Assembly: GCA_002007465.1 (NCBI GenBank)
Contig: LNAC01000339.1
Span: forward strand, 620,001-684,000
From: Ailurus styani
Lineage: Eukaryota > Chordata > Mammalia > Carnivora > Ailuridae
Direction: 5' to 3'
DNA length: 64,000 nt
Shown: positions 21,601-33,199 of the stretch, one piece after another
Layout: every line of letters begins with the position of its first letter
Numbering within the stretch: the stretch's first letter is position 1
Translations under genes and position numbers: made by a program
The notes under the pieces: generated by a model
Seen by the model: the letters and a program-made list of their open reading frames with translations, nothing else
Told to the model about the DNA's origin: nothing
Database searches by the model: none

Positions 21601-21935
21601 AATAAACCTGTCCATGTAATAGAAAGTTCACTATTTAAAGAAAGTATGAATCCCACAGTAAACTATAAAATCACACTTGCCTTAAATGATTTGTAATTCA
21701 GGATTTTACCATGGTTTTTCATATGCAGGTCTCATTTGTGAAAAATGAAGGTATATGTTATAACATTCTTTAAACATTCATGTTTGTCTCTTATATTCTA
21801 ACATACTTTCATTATAGGACTCTCATGAATCTATATGTTACATGAGTATTCCCTATTTTAACCTTATAATTTGTGAAAGTACTTCAAGAAAGATGACATA
21901 TTAAATAAGAAATAAAATAAGAATAATAAAGGTTT
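21601..21935. other. AT-rich single-copy DNA, nothing recognised
   Basis: No feature recognised. Confidence 0.45.
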
Positions 21936-22205
21936 CAACTTTTTAGTTAAATTCCAGTTAGTTAATATGTAGCATAGTATTAGTTTCAGGAGTAGAATTT
22001 AGGAATTCATCACTTACATACCACAACCTGTGCTCAATACAATCAGTGCCCTCCTTAAACACCCATCACCCATTTAACCCATCCCCCACCCACCTCCCCT
22101 CCAGCAGCCTTCAGTTTGTTTTCTGTGGTTAGGAGTATTTTATAGTTAGCCTCCCTCTCTTTTTTTCCCCTTCCCCTGTGTTCATCTGTTTTGTTTCCTA
22201 AAAAA
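21936..22205 (-). mobile_element. L1 3' UTR, inverted
   Basis: Complement of the carnivore L1 3' end: 'gttaatatgtagcatagtat', 'ccctccttaaacacccatca', 'cccatcccccacccacctcc', 'cagccttcagtttgttttct' and 'gttagcctccctctcttttt'. About 270 bases, no ORF2 part. Confidence 0.88.
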
Positions 22206-22724
22206 CTTTGGACATTCTGGTTAATGTCAGGAATGTATTTTTTATTAGAAGAATCAACATAGTATAGAAAATACTTTTTAACTATCTTGAGCAAACAGAA
22301 ACTGGAATTATAACAAAATATTTTAACCCAGGGTTAGAATTTTCAGCTGCATAGTACACAGTGTCACTTGAATCTTAATAGCTCTTTCTTCGTAACAGAA
22401 ATCTCTGTAGAATATTTTGTATATCTAACCTAAAATTGTACTCTGAAATATTAGAGAAATGAAACCTTATCATATCAGACTCCTCACAAACTGAAAGTGA
22501 CTTATTTTCACCAGTCAAAGATCTCAGTGGGAGAGAACCAAAAGATAAATTTGTTCATACCCTACATTTCTCTTCTTTGTCTTTTATAGCATAAAAAGCA
22601 CTTCTTCAGAGATAAAGAGCCTATAATCAATAATTAATATTGAAATGATAAAATCATAATTTACATGTGCAATAAAACATACAAAGAACCAATTATTGAT
22701 TATTTCCAATGACAGACTAGATAT
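22206..22724. other. single-copy DNA, nothing recognised
   Basis: No feature recognised. Confidence 0.45.
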
Positions 22725-22933
22725 CAGTATAGGTATTTCTTCTTCTTTTTTTTTTTTTAAGATTTTATTTATTTGACAGAGACACAGCGAGAGAGGGAAC
22801 ACAAGCAGAGAGGGGGAGAGGGAAAAGCAGGCTTCGATGTGGGGTTCCATCCCAGGACCCTGGGATCATGACCTGAGCTCAAGGCAGACGCTCAATGACT
22901 GAGCCACCCAGGCACCCCCAGTATAGGTATTTC
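22725..22933 (-). mobile_element. Can-SINE with exact target-site duplication and internal deletion
   Basis: Body 22740-22918, flanked by exact 15-base repeats cagtataggtatttc (22725-22739, 22919-22933). The middle is shorter than usual: sequence between 'aagcaggcttc' and 'gatgtggggttcc' has lost the 'ctgctgagcagggagcc' segment. Head is of the 'CACCCAGGCACCCC' type. Confidence 0.96.
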
Positions 22934-22993
22934 AAAATTGTATTTTATTTGAAGTCTTCAGTTTTGGGTTTTTAATCTCCATGACCTCACTCT

Positions 22994-23230
22994 AAAAGAT
23001 TGACCTTGGGGCACCAGAGTGGCTCAGCTGATTGAGGGTAGGATTCTTGGTTTTGGCTCAGGTCATGATCTCATGGGTCTTGGGATCCAGTCTCCTATCA
23101 GGCTCCGTACTCACTGGGGAGTCTGCATAAAGATTCTCTCCCTCTGCCCCTCACCCCACTGATGCTCTCTCTCCTTCTCTCTTTCTAAATATGAATCTAA
23201 AAATAAATAAATAAATAAAAGATTGGACTT
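22994..23230 (+). mobile_element. Can-SINE, older subfamily
   Basis: Body 23008-23216: GGGGCACCAGAGTGGCTCAG head, CT-rich middle, tail (AAAT)n with AAATAAATAAATAAATAAAA. Flanks aaaagattgacctt (22994-23007) and aaaagattggactt (23217-23230) form a slightly diverged target-site duplication. It lies 75 bases from the preceding inverted SINE. Confidence 0.93.
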
Positions 23231-24051
23231 CATAAATATCTTTTGCTTAGATTATTCTCAGTTCTTGTTTCAAATGTTGTGTTTCGACTCATAATCTTAA
23301 TCATGTTACTTCATCTGAAGAACCTAATATGGCTTCCTATTTTTTTTTTTCATGGCTTCCTATTATCAGTGAAATTAGTTAATGGACTCCTCAGAACTCT
23401 CTTTAGTCATCTTCCCATTACTCTTTGTTAAGTCTCTTCTAGTCCCAATAAGTAATTTTCATTACTGTTCAAAACACTGTACTGTACTTCCTGCCTCTAG
23501 GTCTCACTTTTTGCTCCTTCCTAAAAATAATACTGCTACTTTGCATATGCTTTGCATTTCACATTTCACAAAATGCTTTTCAAATATGATTTTATTTCAT
23601 ATATCCTTGCTACCCTCCAACTCATCCTGCACACACCAACATTTGCTGCCAATGTTCCAGCCACAGTTTATGTGGATATACTCCTAGTACATCTTATGCT
23701 TTCCCATTTCTGCACCTTACATTACAATGTACTGAAATGGACAGTGATACCTTTTTCCTTCCATCCTCTCCCCATGCCCTTCATGTTCAATACATTCTTC
23801 TAGGCCAGAAGGGATGTCTTGTGTCTAAGTTTTCCTGATATGGGCAGCTGTTACAGATTGCTCTGCCCTCCTCAAGACTACCTTAGCTTTTACACTTTGC
23901 TTTTAACAGGAACTGTACCTTGATGCATATGTATTTATGTATCAACATCTCTTTGTAGATTTTCAATTCCCTGATGATTGAGCGATATTATATTTCTTTA
24001 TATTTCAACATATCTGCATTCTTCTGTATGTAGTCAGATTATAAATGCTTG
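23231..24051 (+). mobile_element. L2 LINE remnants, degraded
   Basis: 'atctgaagaacctaatatgg' then 'cttcctatt' resembles the L2 phrase 'aaaaccctccagtggcttcc'. Later 'ttttcaattccctgatgatt', 'gagcgatattatatttcttt' and 'ttataaatgcttgttaa' resemble the L2 3' end. Overlapping open frames of 83 and 101 codons (23382-23803) lie in this pyrimidine-rich DNA and show no other protein identity. The middle is too diverged for firm assignment. Confidence 0.5.
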
Positions 24052-24231
24052 TTAAAATTTGGTGTTGTGCATTGGCCTTTGGCTCAGGTCATGATCACAG
24101 CGTCCTAGGATCCACCTGCATCAGGCTGTCTGCTCAGAGGAGAGCCTGCTTCTCCCTCTCCCTCTGCCTGCTGCTCTCCCTGCTTGTGCTCTCTGTCCGT
24201 CAAATAAATAAAATCTCAAAACAAAGTTTGG
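24052..24231 (+). mobile_element. Can-SINE, 5'-truncated
   Basis: Body about 24063-24220. The first 30 or so bases of the tRNA-like head are missing, and it begins near 'cattggcctttggctcaggt'. Tail CAAATAAATAAAATCTC. The near-repeats ttaaaatttgg (24052-24062) and acaaagtttgg (24221-24231) suggest that truncation happened at insertion. Confidence 0.9.
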
Positions 24232-24864
24232 AGAAAACAAACATATGATAGATATCTTTTCCTGTAACTATCTGGATTGAGAAGTGAAAACCTAGCTGCA
24301 GAGCCACCTGGCTATTTTCCAAGACTACTCTGTACACCTTTTAATTAACTTTCATCTTCTTCCCTCTTAGATGTCTCATGTCCTTCTGTTGTTTTCTTTA
24401 GAAGGGTGAAAAGAGGCTTTGAGGAGGGTAGATATCTTCATACTAGTGTGGTAACAAGATGAAATGTATAGCAATATAAAGATGGGTAATGACCTAGATT
24501 GTTTTAGTCATCTCTTTTCTCCTTGCTTCTTCCTTGCCCACCTCTAGAGAATGGAGTGTATTTTCTTTATCCTTCCAGATATACAAAAAAACCCTTGATA
24601 AAAGTAAAAAAAAAAAATAGGGCCCTATGATGCAATTGAAACTATTTTCTATTATTTTAAGGGAAAAAATGTATTTCTTAAAAATCTATCACAGCACACG
24701 GTTTTATAGACATTGTTTTTCAAGGCTAGGTTGTAATGCAGTTATAGCCATGGTAATGGTTTGTAACACAACTCATTCAGCTACCTAAGGAGATTTTTTT
24801 TGTCTTACTTTCTCTCTGGAGGAAGCCGAATATCCTTACCTGAATGGATTAAAATGCAGCACAA
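24232..24864. other. single-copy DNA, nothing recognised
   Basis: Contains a 12-A run near 24606. No gene or repeat family recognised. Confidence 0.45.
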
Positions 24865-25045
24865 ACATGGTTTATGTGTTTGGCTCTGCATTAGAATTAC
24901 CTTGAAAGCTTATTAAAATATAGACTCTCAGGCCACTAAGAGATCCTAATTCAGTAGATGTTGAGTGTGTCCTGTTTGTAGTTTTAAAAATGCCCATACT
25001 TATGTGATCCAGATGCAGGCAACTCATGGACCAGTATTCTGGTCC
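24865..25045 (+). mobile_element. MER5A-like hAT-Charlie DNA transposon
   Basis: 'gcattagaattaccttgaaa', 'gcttattaaaatatagactc', 'caggccactaagagatccta', 'attcagtagatgttgagtgt' and 'tttaaaaatgcccatactta' follow the MER5A consensus order ('agaatcacctgggaacttgt' type). It is a small non-autonomous element with no coding capacity. Confidence 0.75.
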
Positions 25046-25429
25046 ATGGTCCAGATTCTGGACGAGTTTCGTTCTCCCTCTGTTTGCGTGAGGCTGAATT
25101 ATTGGATAATCTTTCCAAATTAATGTTATAAAGCAAGACCAAAATCTTAACTTTCTTTACAAAACTCTACCCTCTTTATTCCTTTCTTCTATTTGCCATT
25201 CTTCCTATAAGTAAAATTAATTAATTATGGACCATGTATGTTCAGAAGGTCATGTGAATAATGTAACATGGCTCCTGCTCTTTACCTGTTCATAGCATAG
25301 GTAGAGAACCACACAAATTAACATGCGAAATTATTACAATGTTATGTTTGGAATATATGTACAGAGTCATCTGGGAAGAAATATAATTAATAACTTCTGT
25401 CATGGTGGACAAGATCTCATGTAAAATCC
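25046..25429. other. single-copy DNA, nothing recognised
   Basis: A short imperfect local repeat occurs at 25030-25060 ('ggaccagtattctggtcc' followed by 'atggtccagattctggacg'). Otherwise nothing recognised. Confidence 0.45.
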
Positions 25430-25590
25430 ATAATTATAATAATAGTAGTAAACACCCACATAATAATTACTGTCATTATAAGTTCTTTTTATATATTAAT
25501 TTAATCTTTAAAAATTCCTGAGATAGGTGCTATTATTACTCCCATGTAAAATGTGAAGAATGTGATACAAAATGAGATCATGTACTTGTT
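25430..25590 (-). mobile_element. MIR, inverted, cut by a SINE
   Basis: 'taatttaatctttaaaaatt', 'cctgagataggtgctattat', 'tactcccatgtaaaatgtga' match the complement of MIR. The match ends at the next SINE insertion. Confidence 0.7.
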
Positions 25591-25818
25591 TCAGGTATTA
25601 GTCTTTTTTTTTTTTAAAGATTTTATTTATTTATTTGACACAGAGAGAGAGATTACAAGTAGGCAGAGAGGCAGGCAGAGAGAGAGGAGGAAGCAGGCTC
25701 CCCGCTGACCAGAGAGCCCGATGCGGGCCTTTATCCCAGGATGCTGAGATCATGACCTGAGCAGAAAGCAGAGGCTTTAACCCACTGAGCCACCCAGGTG
25801 CCCTCAGGTATTAGTCTT
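25591..25818 (-). mobile_element. Can-SINE, young mustelid-type
   Basis: Body 25606-25803 with 'aggctttaacccactgagcc'. Exact 15-base target-site duplications tcaggtattagtctt flank it (25591-25605, 25804-25818). Confidence 0.97.
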
Positions 25819-26378
25819 GAATGGTAGAGCAAGATATCATATCCAAGCAATCATGATTTAGAATTTGTGCTTTTAGTTAAAACAGTTTATGGAGGGAGCA
25901 GTATTTAAGCAGAAAGCAAAGGAAAGAAAAATCATTTCACAAAAAGAAAAGAAAGATGGAAAGGGATATGTGAAAAGAAGCTATGAAAGATTTTAACAGG
26001 GCAGTCTTCCCGAGTTAGTCTGAAGGAGTGGCTGTGAAATGGGTATAAATACAGTGACACTCTATCACTTTCTTTTATGTCTGCTCTCCTTGGTTGCCTC
26101 TCTGGCCAAGAGGTTTCATGAATTTGTTTATTTTGAACTTTCAGTGTTATTCTAGGCAGTGTATGAATCATGATGTGGACCCTTCTGGAAACTCTTGGAA
26201 TTCTTCCATGATCTCTAGTGATGACAGTGAAGTTTTAGAAATAATAATGATTATTAGTAAATTGCACATGTTATTAGAGTAGCTGAGTGATGTATATTTA
26301 TGAATAAGTGTTGACCTAAAAGCCTATATTGAATCTTAGATGGAAGGATATAGTTACAGGATCAGTATTATTTAATAT
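25819..26378. other. single-copy DNA, nothing recognised
   Basis: Two overlapping short frames on opposite strands (62 and 79 codons) lack any recognisable domain or splice context. Confidence 0.45.
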
Positions 26379-26606
26379 AATTTACTATTTGCGGGCGCCT
26401 GGGTGGCTCAGTGGGTTAATGCCTCTGCTTTCGGCTCAGGTCATGATCTCAGGGTCCTGGGATCGAGGCCCGCATCGGGCTCCCTGCTCAGCGGGGAGCC
26501 TGCTTCCCCCTCTCTCTCTCTGCCTGCCTCTCTGCCTCCTTGTGATCTCTCTCCCTCTGTGAAATAAATAAATAAAAATCTTAAAAAAAAAAAAATTTAC
26601 TATTTG
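26379..26606 (+). mobile_element. Can-SINE, young, near-consensus
   Basis: Body 26392-26593: CGGGCGCCTGGGTGGCTCAG, 'gggatcgaggcccgcatcgg', long poly(A). Exact 13-base duplications aatttactatttg at 26379-26391 and 26594-26606. It retains several CpGs, which are lost quickly by methylation decay. This is one of the youngest copies here. Confidence 0.97.
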
Positions 26607-28764
26607 GGATGCAGAAACAGGAGCTTACATATTAAGTTTTGGATGATAGGAAGTTGTACACAGTTGATAGAATCTTGAATGCTAAAAAAAAATAATCTTG
26701 GATACTATAAGATTCGAATTCAAATTAACTTTGACAGATTTGAGAAATATTTAGCTTTATAGTAGATGAATAAGACCAATTCAGAGTATACTTTGATCAT
26801 AAGATAGATGAAAAGATGGAAAGTGACTAGCTAAGAGTCATATTACGGAAAGTACCTGAGATTCAAGGACTAGGTAAAGGCCATTATTGCTCTGTTTATA
26901 TTAATTCAGCATAAATCTAGATTTTTGTTTTTTAATGAAGATCACCATAATTTGATTTACATATGACTTGTGAAATGTATATGACACCTACTTATCTGAT
27001 ATCAGCAAACCAGTTTCTAAAAGTAAAGCCTATAAAAATAACTTCATAAGTGCCATTTGTACCAATCAGCAATACATTTTTTAAAGTTAGGTATTAGATG
27101 CAAATAATTTTGAAATCAATTCTCATTATCATTACGCCAAAGAGAATTTTGTGAGGGAGATAAGTAACTCCATTCTTAAAGAGCACATTTTAACTTTTCG
27201 TGTGAACTTTGCACTGCTTGCTTTTGTTAGAATTAGTTTGGCAAATGATTCATGTGATATTTCCAGCAGAGAAATCTGCTAAGTATTCTACCCAATGTGG
27301 TTGCTTAAACAGTTAAATCCTCTGCAATCAGAGAACTCCCACTGAACTAGTGATTATCTGTATGATATATTCTAATGTACTGAGCAACTGTGTAAAGATC
27401 ATGTGGATTGATTGTTCATTTTACTAACTTCTTAAAGGGATTGAGTGGAAAAATTACACAGTGTACTGTTCATTGTACAAAATCTGCTTTTTGATAGAAG
27501 CAGAACATCTTAAAAGAATGTGGAATTTAGAAATGTAATTTTCATTACATGTTGGAACAGATTTTCTTATTTGTGAAAACATCTTTGAAATCAGAGGGTG
27601 AATCTAATTCTCTAAACAAATTTTAATTTCTGGCATTTTAGAATACATTAGAAACGGTGATCATTAGCTCTCTTTAAAAATGAACTTAAAAACAATAAAA
27701 AGATATATTGAATAACATAAATATAACACCAAAGTATTTAACAAATAGTTTAAGTGTGTCTTCCAGATTCTAAATTCCTTTTCCCAGACTTGAGCACTGC
27801 GTTTGCAATAAAGATTAAAAACTCTCAATTGATAATTGTTATCTTTGTCAAAATATAGATCATTTGTTTTGAAAAAATATGAAATTTATTATATAATTCT
27901 GGCCTATTTTAGAAAGTAAACAATAGAGTTGATTCTTTATAACTAAAATATCATTTATAATTAAAATATTGGTTTATATATAGGCATATCTATGTGTGTA
28001 TATTTATCTTACTGGAAGCTAAAAATATCAAAAAGAGCTAATACAATAGATTTCAATATCAACGTGCTTAACCATTACAGTAACATGGGATGATACTACT
28101 TATGTCAGTACTTTATTGAATTTTCTACAAGTGGAGTTGGGAAAGTAATTTTTGGGATCTAATGGTTTTCAGTGTTTGTAGTGGTTTTCAAAAATATAAA
28201 TGATTTAATGACCTACACATATGGAAATGCAAGCCTGACTATTTGTTTATTAAATTAGGGATTAAATTTTGTTGAATATCTGCATTATACTTGAGAAGAA
28301 GCAGAGATGTAGAGGAAGGTAGATGAAAGCTGAATACTACACAGATCCTTCTTTAGATTTTTTTTTTCTTTTTTTAATTCTGGTAGTGAGGACTTACTAA
28401 CAATAGGGTGATAGCAGCATACTTAGCAAAGTGATTTTTTGTGATAATTCCCTCATTGTGTTTTCCATCACCCTATTTATGACCTCTACCTTAAAAAGCT
28501 AAATTGGGAGGAACAAAACTTTATTAAAGCATCATAAGATTAGACCTATGTGTCTAATGTCTCTTATGTGTTTCATTTTTCTCAAAGAAATATAGCTGAA
28601 TGAAGTCATGAAAGCTTTACCCTTCAAAAATCTCTGTTCATTCCTTGGTCTGTAGGTATCTCAAGACTTCCCTTCTGATGCCTAAGACATCTTTAGGCCA
28701 CTTAGTGTGTTTTACATCATAATATCAGCTACTGATGGAAGGTCAGCTGGGACTTTCCTAAAAA
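26607..28764. other. 2.1 kb of single-copy AT-rich DNA
   Basis: No dispersed repeat was recognised over the whole interval. Sequence complexity is higher at 27090-27500 (see separate entry). Poly(T) near 28359. Confidence 0.5.
27090..27500. promoter_or_regulatory. weak candidate conserved non-coding element
   Basis: Complex unique DNA with TCATTATCATTACGCC, TTTGGCAAATGATTCATG, GATTGATTGTTCATTT and paired 'tacacagtgtactgttcatt' strings. These are compatible with homeodomain, SOX/FOX or AP-1-like binding but not diagnostic. Included because no repeat explains it. Confidence 0.2.
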
Positions 28765-28990
28765 TAATAATAGTAGGCTTTATTTAAAGCTCTTTGTATG
28801 TGCCAGGTATTCTTCTAAGAGTATTACATTCAATGCCTTTGACCTTATCAAGTCAGGTACTGCTGTAATTGCTGCTGTTACAATGAGAAAAGTGAGACAT
28901 AGAGAGGTTAAGTAACTTGCCCAAGAACACACAGTAGTGAGGAGCCAGTATTCTTCTAACTCAGGCAGTCTGGCTCCATTGTCTAGAATT
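28765..28990 (-). mobile_element. MIR, inverted, well preserved
   Basis: 'ctctttgtatgtgccaggta', 'ttcttctaagagtattacat', 'gagaggttaagtaacttgcc', 'caagaacacacagtagtgag' and 'caggcagtctggctccattg' give the complement of MIR almost end to end. Confidence 0.9.
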
Positions 28991-29634
28991 TTATTCCCTT
29001 GTGCTCTGGATAACACTGGCTAAAATTAGAGAAACGTATCCTGTGAAATTCAAGATTTTCTCTGGTACTTTGTGAATTCACAATAATGCTCTTTTTTTCC
29101 TTTTTTTTCCCCCCTTCTTTTTTTAATGTTCACTTCTGCTTATTCACAAATATGCAATTATTTATCTCTACCACATCAACCAGTGTTTCTTACATGATTT
29201 CCACCAGGGGAAAAATCCCTACTCATAACAAAGCATTTGTTATGGGAAAGGAGGGTCTAAATTTAGCTCAGCAAAGCCAAACACTTTGAATGTAACATAA
29301 GCATTCACATTCTCAGAATGATTTTTTAGCTCCTTCATTCCAACACGAAGCCCAGCTCCTGTTGCACTAGAGATTCCCCTACAAATTACCCTATAGATTC
29401 CCCTATAGATTTCCCCTCCAATTTTGTAATATCATCCTGGTTTTCTCAATCCTTACTTCTTGGGAACAAGAATGATTCTTGTCTCATGCAAAGCACTCTC
29501 TTTCAAACTTTCCTTCATGGCCTTACTTTGAGATTGCACCTTTTACCTCAAACTGGCTAACTTTAGAGGATTATCCCAGGATAGCACTTCACTCCCTTAA
29601 CTAAGGACTCTGGGAATACCAGTCAGGATGACAG
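28991..29634. other. single-copy DNA, nothing recognised
   Basis: Includes a near-duplicate 'tagattcccctacaaattac' and 'tagattcccctatagatttc' (29370-29415). No gene or family assigned. Confidence 0.45.
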
Positions 29635-29860
29635 ACTTTTAAACAACTTTCACTACCACTTATTAGGTACTCATTATGAGGCCTGTGCTTTCTAACATGG
29701 CTTCTCATTCTCCTGACTTTCCATGAGGTAGGCATTATCACTCTCACTTTAGACATGAAGAAATGAAGGTCCAAGAAAATTAATTCCGTTGTCCAAGGTT
29801 TCAAAATCGTTAAGTGCAACAGTGCATATCCCAGCTCAGATTCTAAAGGCTAGACTCTTT
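29635..29860 (-). mobile_element. MIR, inverted
   Basis: 'accacttattaggtactcat', 'atgaggtaggcattatcact', 'ctcactttagacatgaagaa', 'cccagctcagattctaaagg' follow the complement of MIR. The 72-codon minus frame is this repeat. Confidence 0.7.
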
Positions 29861-31197
29861 CTAATGGTGTCTTCTCATTTAGGTCATGAATATTCTTAAA
29901 TACATTATTTAACCTAAGTATTTTGTGATTAAATGCTTTGCATGCATATAGGTTCCAGTTTACTCTAAAAGAGCTCAATTGGCTAGCTGTTCTGTAAAAA
30001 TGAGAATGGATGGCCATTTTGCCTACTCTAACATAACAATGATTGAGCTCTCATAGCTCTTAGTACCATTTTTAAAGTTATAGAATAGAAGTGCGACAGA
30101 AAGGATGCTTTAATTTGTTTTCTTTCTATAGAGCTCAGAAATATAAAAGTAAATATACATGGAAAAGATATTTAGTTTCCGAATCACTTAATTTTCTGAA
30201 CTTCAAAAGACATTATGAATGGTAATACCGTCATTTTATCAAAAAATGAATAGCATGAAGAATATATAGTGAACATACTGGTAAATATGTATTTTAATAG
30301 TGTAAGTGATATATGTAAGTGATACAGTTATGATTAAAGGTCAAATCAATCTCCTAATGCAACTTAAGAATTCTGAATGTGTGAATTTATGTATGGAGTC
30401 AAATGTAAAATCTCCCTAGATAATTAGGAACTGAAGGTTATAACATTTGCCATTTGAGAAGATAATTATTCTCTAGATATTCAATAAAGTCTATGCCCTG
30501 TGACACTGATGATTCAGAAGCAGGTGTATGCCCACTATGAAGTATTGGCTTTGAAGACAAAGAGGATACTTGTGTCATTTATAAAATACAGCTTTTTAAT
30601 ACGTAGGTTTCTGATTGATCTTTCATTTTTATAGATATTTATTCCTGATATTTTTATTTTTCAAAAGATCTATAGTAGTAGAGTAACATTTTATAATGTA
30701 TCTACAACTTTCTAACAACAAAGCTCCTTATTAAAAAATTCACATAGTTTGTAATTATATTTTAGTGATATAAAACATAAATACCCATTTTCACAAAAGC
30801 TTAGATCCTGGCTGAGCCACTAGATACTTTGAAGATTTGTTATTCTTTCACTCAAACAATATTGATGGTTATTTAGATAACAACATTTAATACATTAATT
30901 AGTTTGTTTCTTTTTTTTCTTCTGACCCTTACCTTCTTTGGTCTTTTATTCTACAATATACTTTTCCTTGCCAAATTAGTTCCTCAAAATAATATTTACA
31001 TCTTAATGTAACTATAAATCTTCAAGAACTTACTTTCAAACTCATCAAACATCGTTAATTTTTAATAAAACTGAGAGTAATCTGGATCCAATTTTATATT
31101 ATTGTGAAGAGTAATTGTCCTGTCCAAGACTTGATTTTTTTCTGTCATTCAATAACTAACTACATGAGGTTATTTATTTGAGATATAATCAGTCCTG
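29861..31197. other. AT-rich single-copy DNA, nothing recognised
   Basis: No gene or repeat family recognised. Confidence 0.5.
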
Positions 31198-31425
31198 AAA
31201 AAGAAATAAAAATTGGGCGCCTGGGTGGCTCAGTGGGTTAAAGCCTCTGCTTTCGGCTCAGGTCATGATCTCAGGGTCCTGGGATCAAGGCCCGCATCGG
31301 GCTCTCTGCTCTGCAGGGAGCCTGCTTCCCCCTCTCTCTCTGCCTGCCTCTCTGCCTATTTGTGATCTCTCTCTCTGTGTCAAATGAATAAATAAAACCT
31401 TAAAAAAAAAAAAGAAATAAAAATT
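31198..31425 (+). mobile_element. Can-SINE, young mustelid-type
   Basis: Body 31215-31410: GGGCGCCTGGGTGGCTCAGT, 'gggttaaagcctctgctttc', tail CAAATGAATAAATAAAACC then poly(A). The target-site duplication is aaagaaataaaaatt (ending 31214, and 31411-31425). Confidence 0.97.
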
Positions 31426-31471
31426 ACTAACCAAGATAGACTAGCTATTAAAACTTATCCATAAACTCTTA

Positions 31472-31495
31472 GTAAAACAAACAAACAAACAAAAA
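31472..31495. repeat. (AAAC)n microsatellite
   Basis: Five AAAC/CAAA units. No adjoining retroelement body. Confidence 0.85.
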
Positions 31496-31557
31496 ACTAG
31501 ATGGCTATTAATGACACTGAATATATGCATAGTATATAAATTTATAATGGCAAATAT

Positions 31558-31644
31558 TTAGGAATAATCTTAGTTTCTTAATTATATATTTTCCTTATAT
31601 TTTAGGAATAGTTTTAGTTCTTAGTTGTATATTTTCTTTATGTT
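31558..31644. repeat. local tandem duplication, unit 43-44 bp
   Basis: Copy 1 (31558-31601) and copy 2 (31602-31644) both read TTAGGAATA, then a TTAGTT block, CTTA, then GTATATTTTC or TATATATTTTC, then CTTTATGTT or CTTATATT. They differ by substitutions and a one-base gap. Confidence 0.88.
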
Positions 31645-31954
31645 TTAACCCTCTGTTAACTATTTCTGTTCAAAAAAATTATTTGCACAGCACAGGGTAT
31701 GACTAGTAGGAAAATTTTAGTGAAGAATTTCTTTAATAAAGTGAATATTTCATAAGAGGTAATTTTAAATATATTAAAAATCAGTTTTTATTTCCACAAG
31801 ATACTTTTCAAATATAATACTAGTACAAATTCATATTTAAATAAAATAGTTTGCTTTATATCTTAGATGTAACAATTATAAACTAATTTTATTTAAAAAA
31901 AAATCCCTTGAATTTATATCATTTAATCCCGGTCTGATGAGAAACGAAGACAGT

Positions 31955-32165
31955 GTGACATGGGTAGTAATTTATAGTCACTTCACTCAGATCAAGTTCT
32001 GGGTTCAGATAAAGTTCTGTCACTTACTTATGAGGGGATATTTAATAAGTTGCTTTTCTGGTTCTCAGATCATTCCTCTGTAAATAGATACTTCTACAAG
32101 GTTGTGAGAATTTTATGAGGAAGTATATACATGGCACCTGGTTATTATAATAAAACTGAATCAGT
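31955..32165 (+). mobile_element. MIR
   Basis: 'gtgacatgggtagtaattta', 'gttctgtcacttacttatga', 'ggttctcagatcattcctct', 'ctacaaggttgtgagaattt' and 'tacatggcacctggttatta' follow the MIR sense order. Confidence 0.8.
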
Positions 32166-32430
32166 AATTCTAACATTTGAAAGTTTTTAAGCTAATTTAA
32201 GGTTATCTTAATAAAAGTCCAGATATTTTCATTTTACATCATTTCTATGAACACTTTGTAAAATATATTACCTATTTGTTTTTTTAGTAAGCAGAATATA
32301 TTAAAATATTTTAAAAATTTTCTTGACAGAATTACTACCAAGAATATTATTGATTCTTGTGTTTTTGTTCATAAGCAATACCAGAGTAGAAAATTCTTTT
32401 TTTTAAAGAATTTTAAAAAAATTTTAAAGA
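32166..32430. other. AT-rich DNA with A/T-tract hairpins
   Basis: 32390-32432 contains alternating TTTTAAAGAATT direct and inverted copies abutting the following SINE tail. Probably slippage around that tail. Confidence 0.5.
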
Positions 32431-32632
32431 ATTCTTTTTTAAAAAAGATTTTATTTATATATTGGAGAGAGAGAGAGAGACAGAGATAGCGAGAGAGAGG
32501 AGGAACAGGGAGGAGAAGAAAGAGCAGGCTCCCGCAGAGCAGGGAGCCAGTTGCAGGGCTGGAACCTATGACCCTGGAATCATAACCTGAGCTGAAGGCA
32601 GAGCCTAACTGACTGAGCCACCCAGTTGCCCC
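32431..32632 (-). mobile_element. Can-SINE, older subfamily
   Basis: AAAAAAGATTTTATTTATAT, GA-rich block, 'caggctcccgcagagcaggg', 'atgaccctggaatcataacc', head ending CACCCAGTTGCCCC. A flanking agtagaaaa / aaatagaaaa match may be the worn target-site duplication. Confidence 0.9.
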
Positions 32633-33137
32633 AAAATAGAAAAGCCTTAAAAAGAAAAAATAATGTTGTTATCAAATAAATTATAAGCAGTAGTTTTCTT
32701 GACTATATAATACGGATTCTGGTCTGAAAGTCTCAGCTCATATCACTGACATTTGCTTAAAAGCATGGGCATTCACGTATTCAGTGCACATCTGTTAGAT
32801 TTCTGCTTTCTAATGGAGAAACTAGGGCAATAAGATTCAGCTTTGTAATCAAGTCTTCCTTTGATGTTCAGATGTCTTTATTCACTCCCTGTTTCAAAAG
32901 TATTGGGAAGATCCCACATAAATTGGAATGTATAGTTTTAACAACCACTGGAAAAATCGTAGCCCATAACATAAATCATGGTGTTAAATTAATAATGATA
33001 AAAACCATTCATGTCTTTGCATAATGCTGCTTACTTGGCTAATCTTTTATACCTTATCTTAAATCTGAAAACAAACCATCTTTAGACCAGACTAGATGAA
33101 AATAAATTATCATGTATATTTCAGATGTGCTCCAGTC
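32633..33137. other. single-copy DNA, nothing recognised
   Basis: No feature recognised. Confidence 0.45.
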
Positions 33138-33180
33138 TTTGTCTCTCTATATCTGTCTCTTTCTCTTTTTCTCTCTTTCC
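33138..33180. repeat. CT-rich low-complexity tract
   Basis: TTTGTCTCTCTATATCTGTC then TCTTTCTCTTTTTCTCTCTT; pyrimidine-rich, imperfect. Confidence 0.8.
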
Positions 33181-33199
33181 AGTATTAGAAGTAGTATCA

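Noticed and set aside
23382..23803. Overlapping 101- and 83-codon Ser/His/Leu/Phe-rich frames
   Set aside because: They lie in pyrimidine-rich, L2-like DNA. Two long overlapping frames in different phases are a compositional effect.
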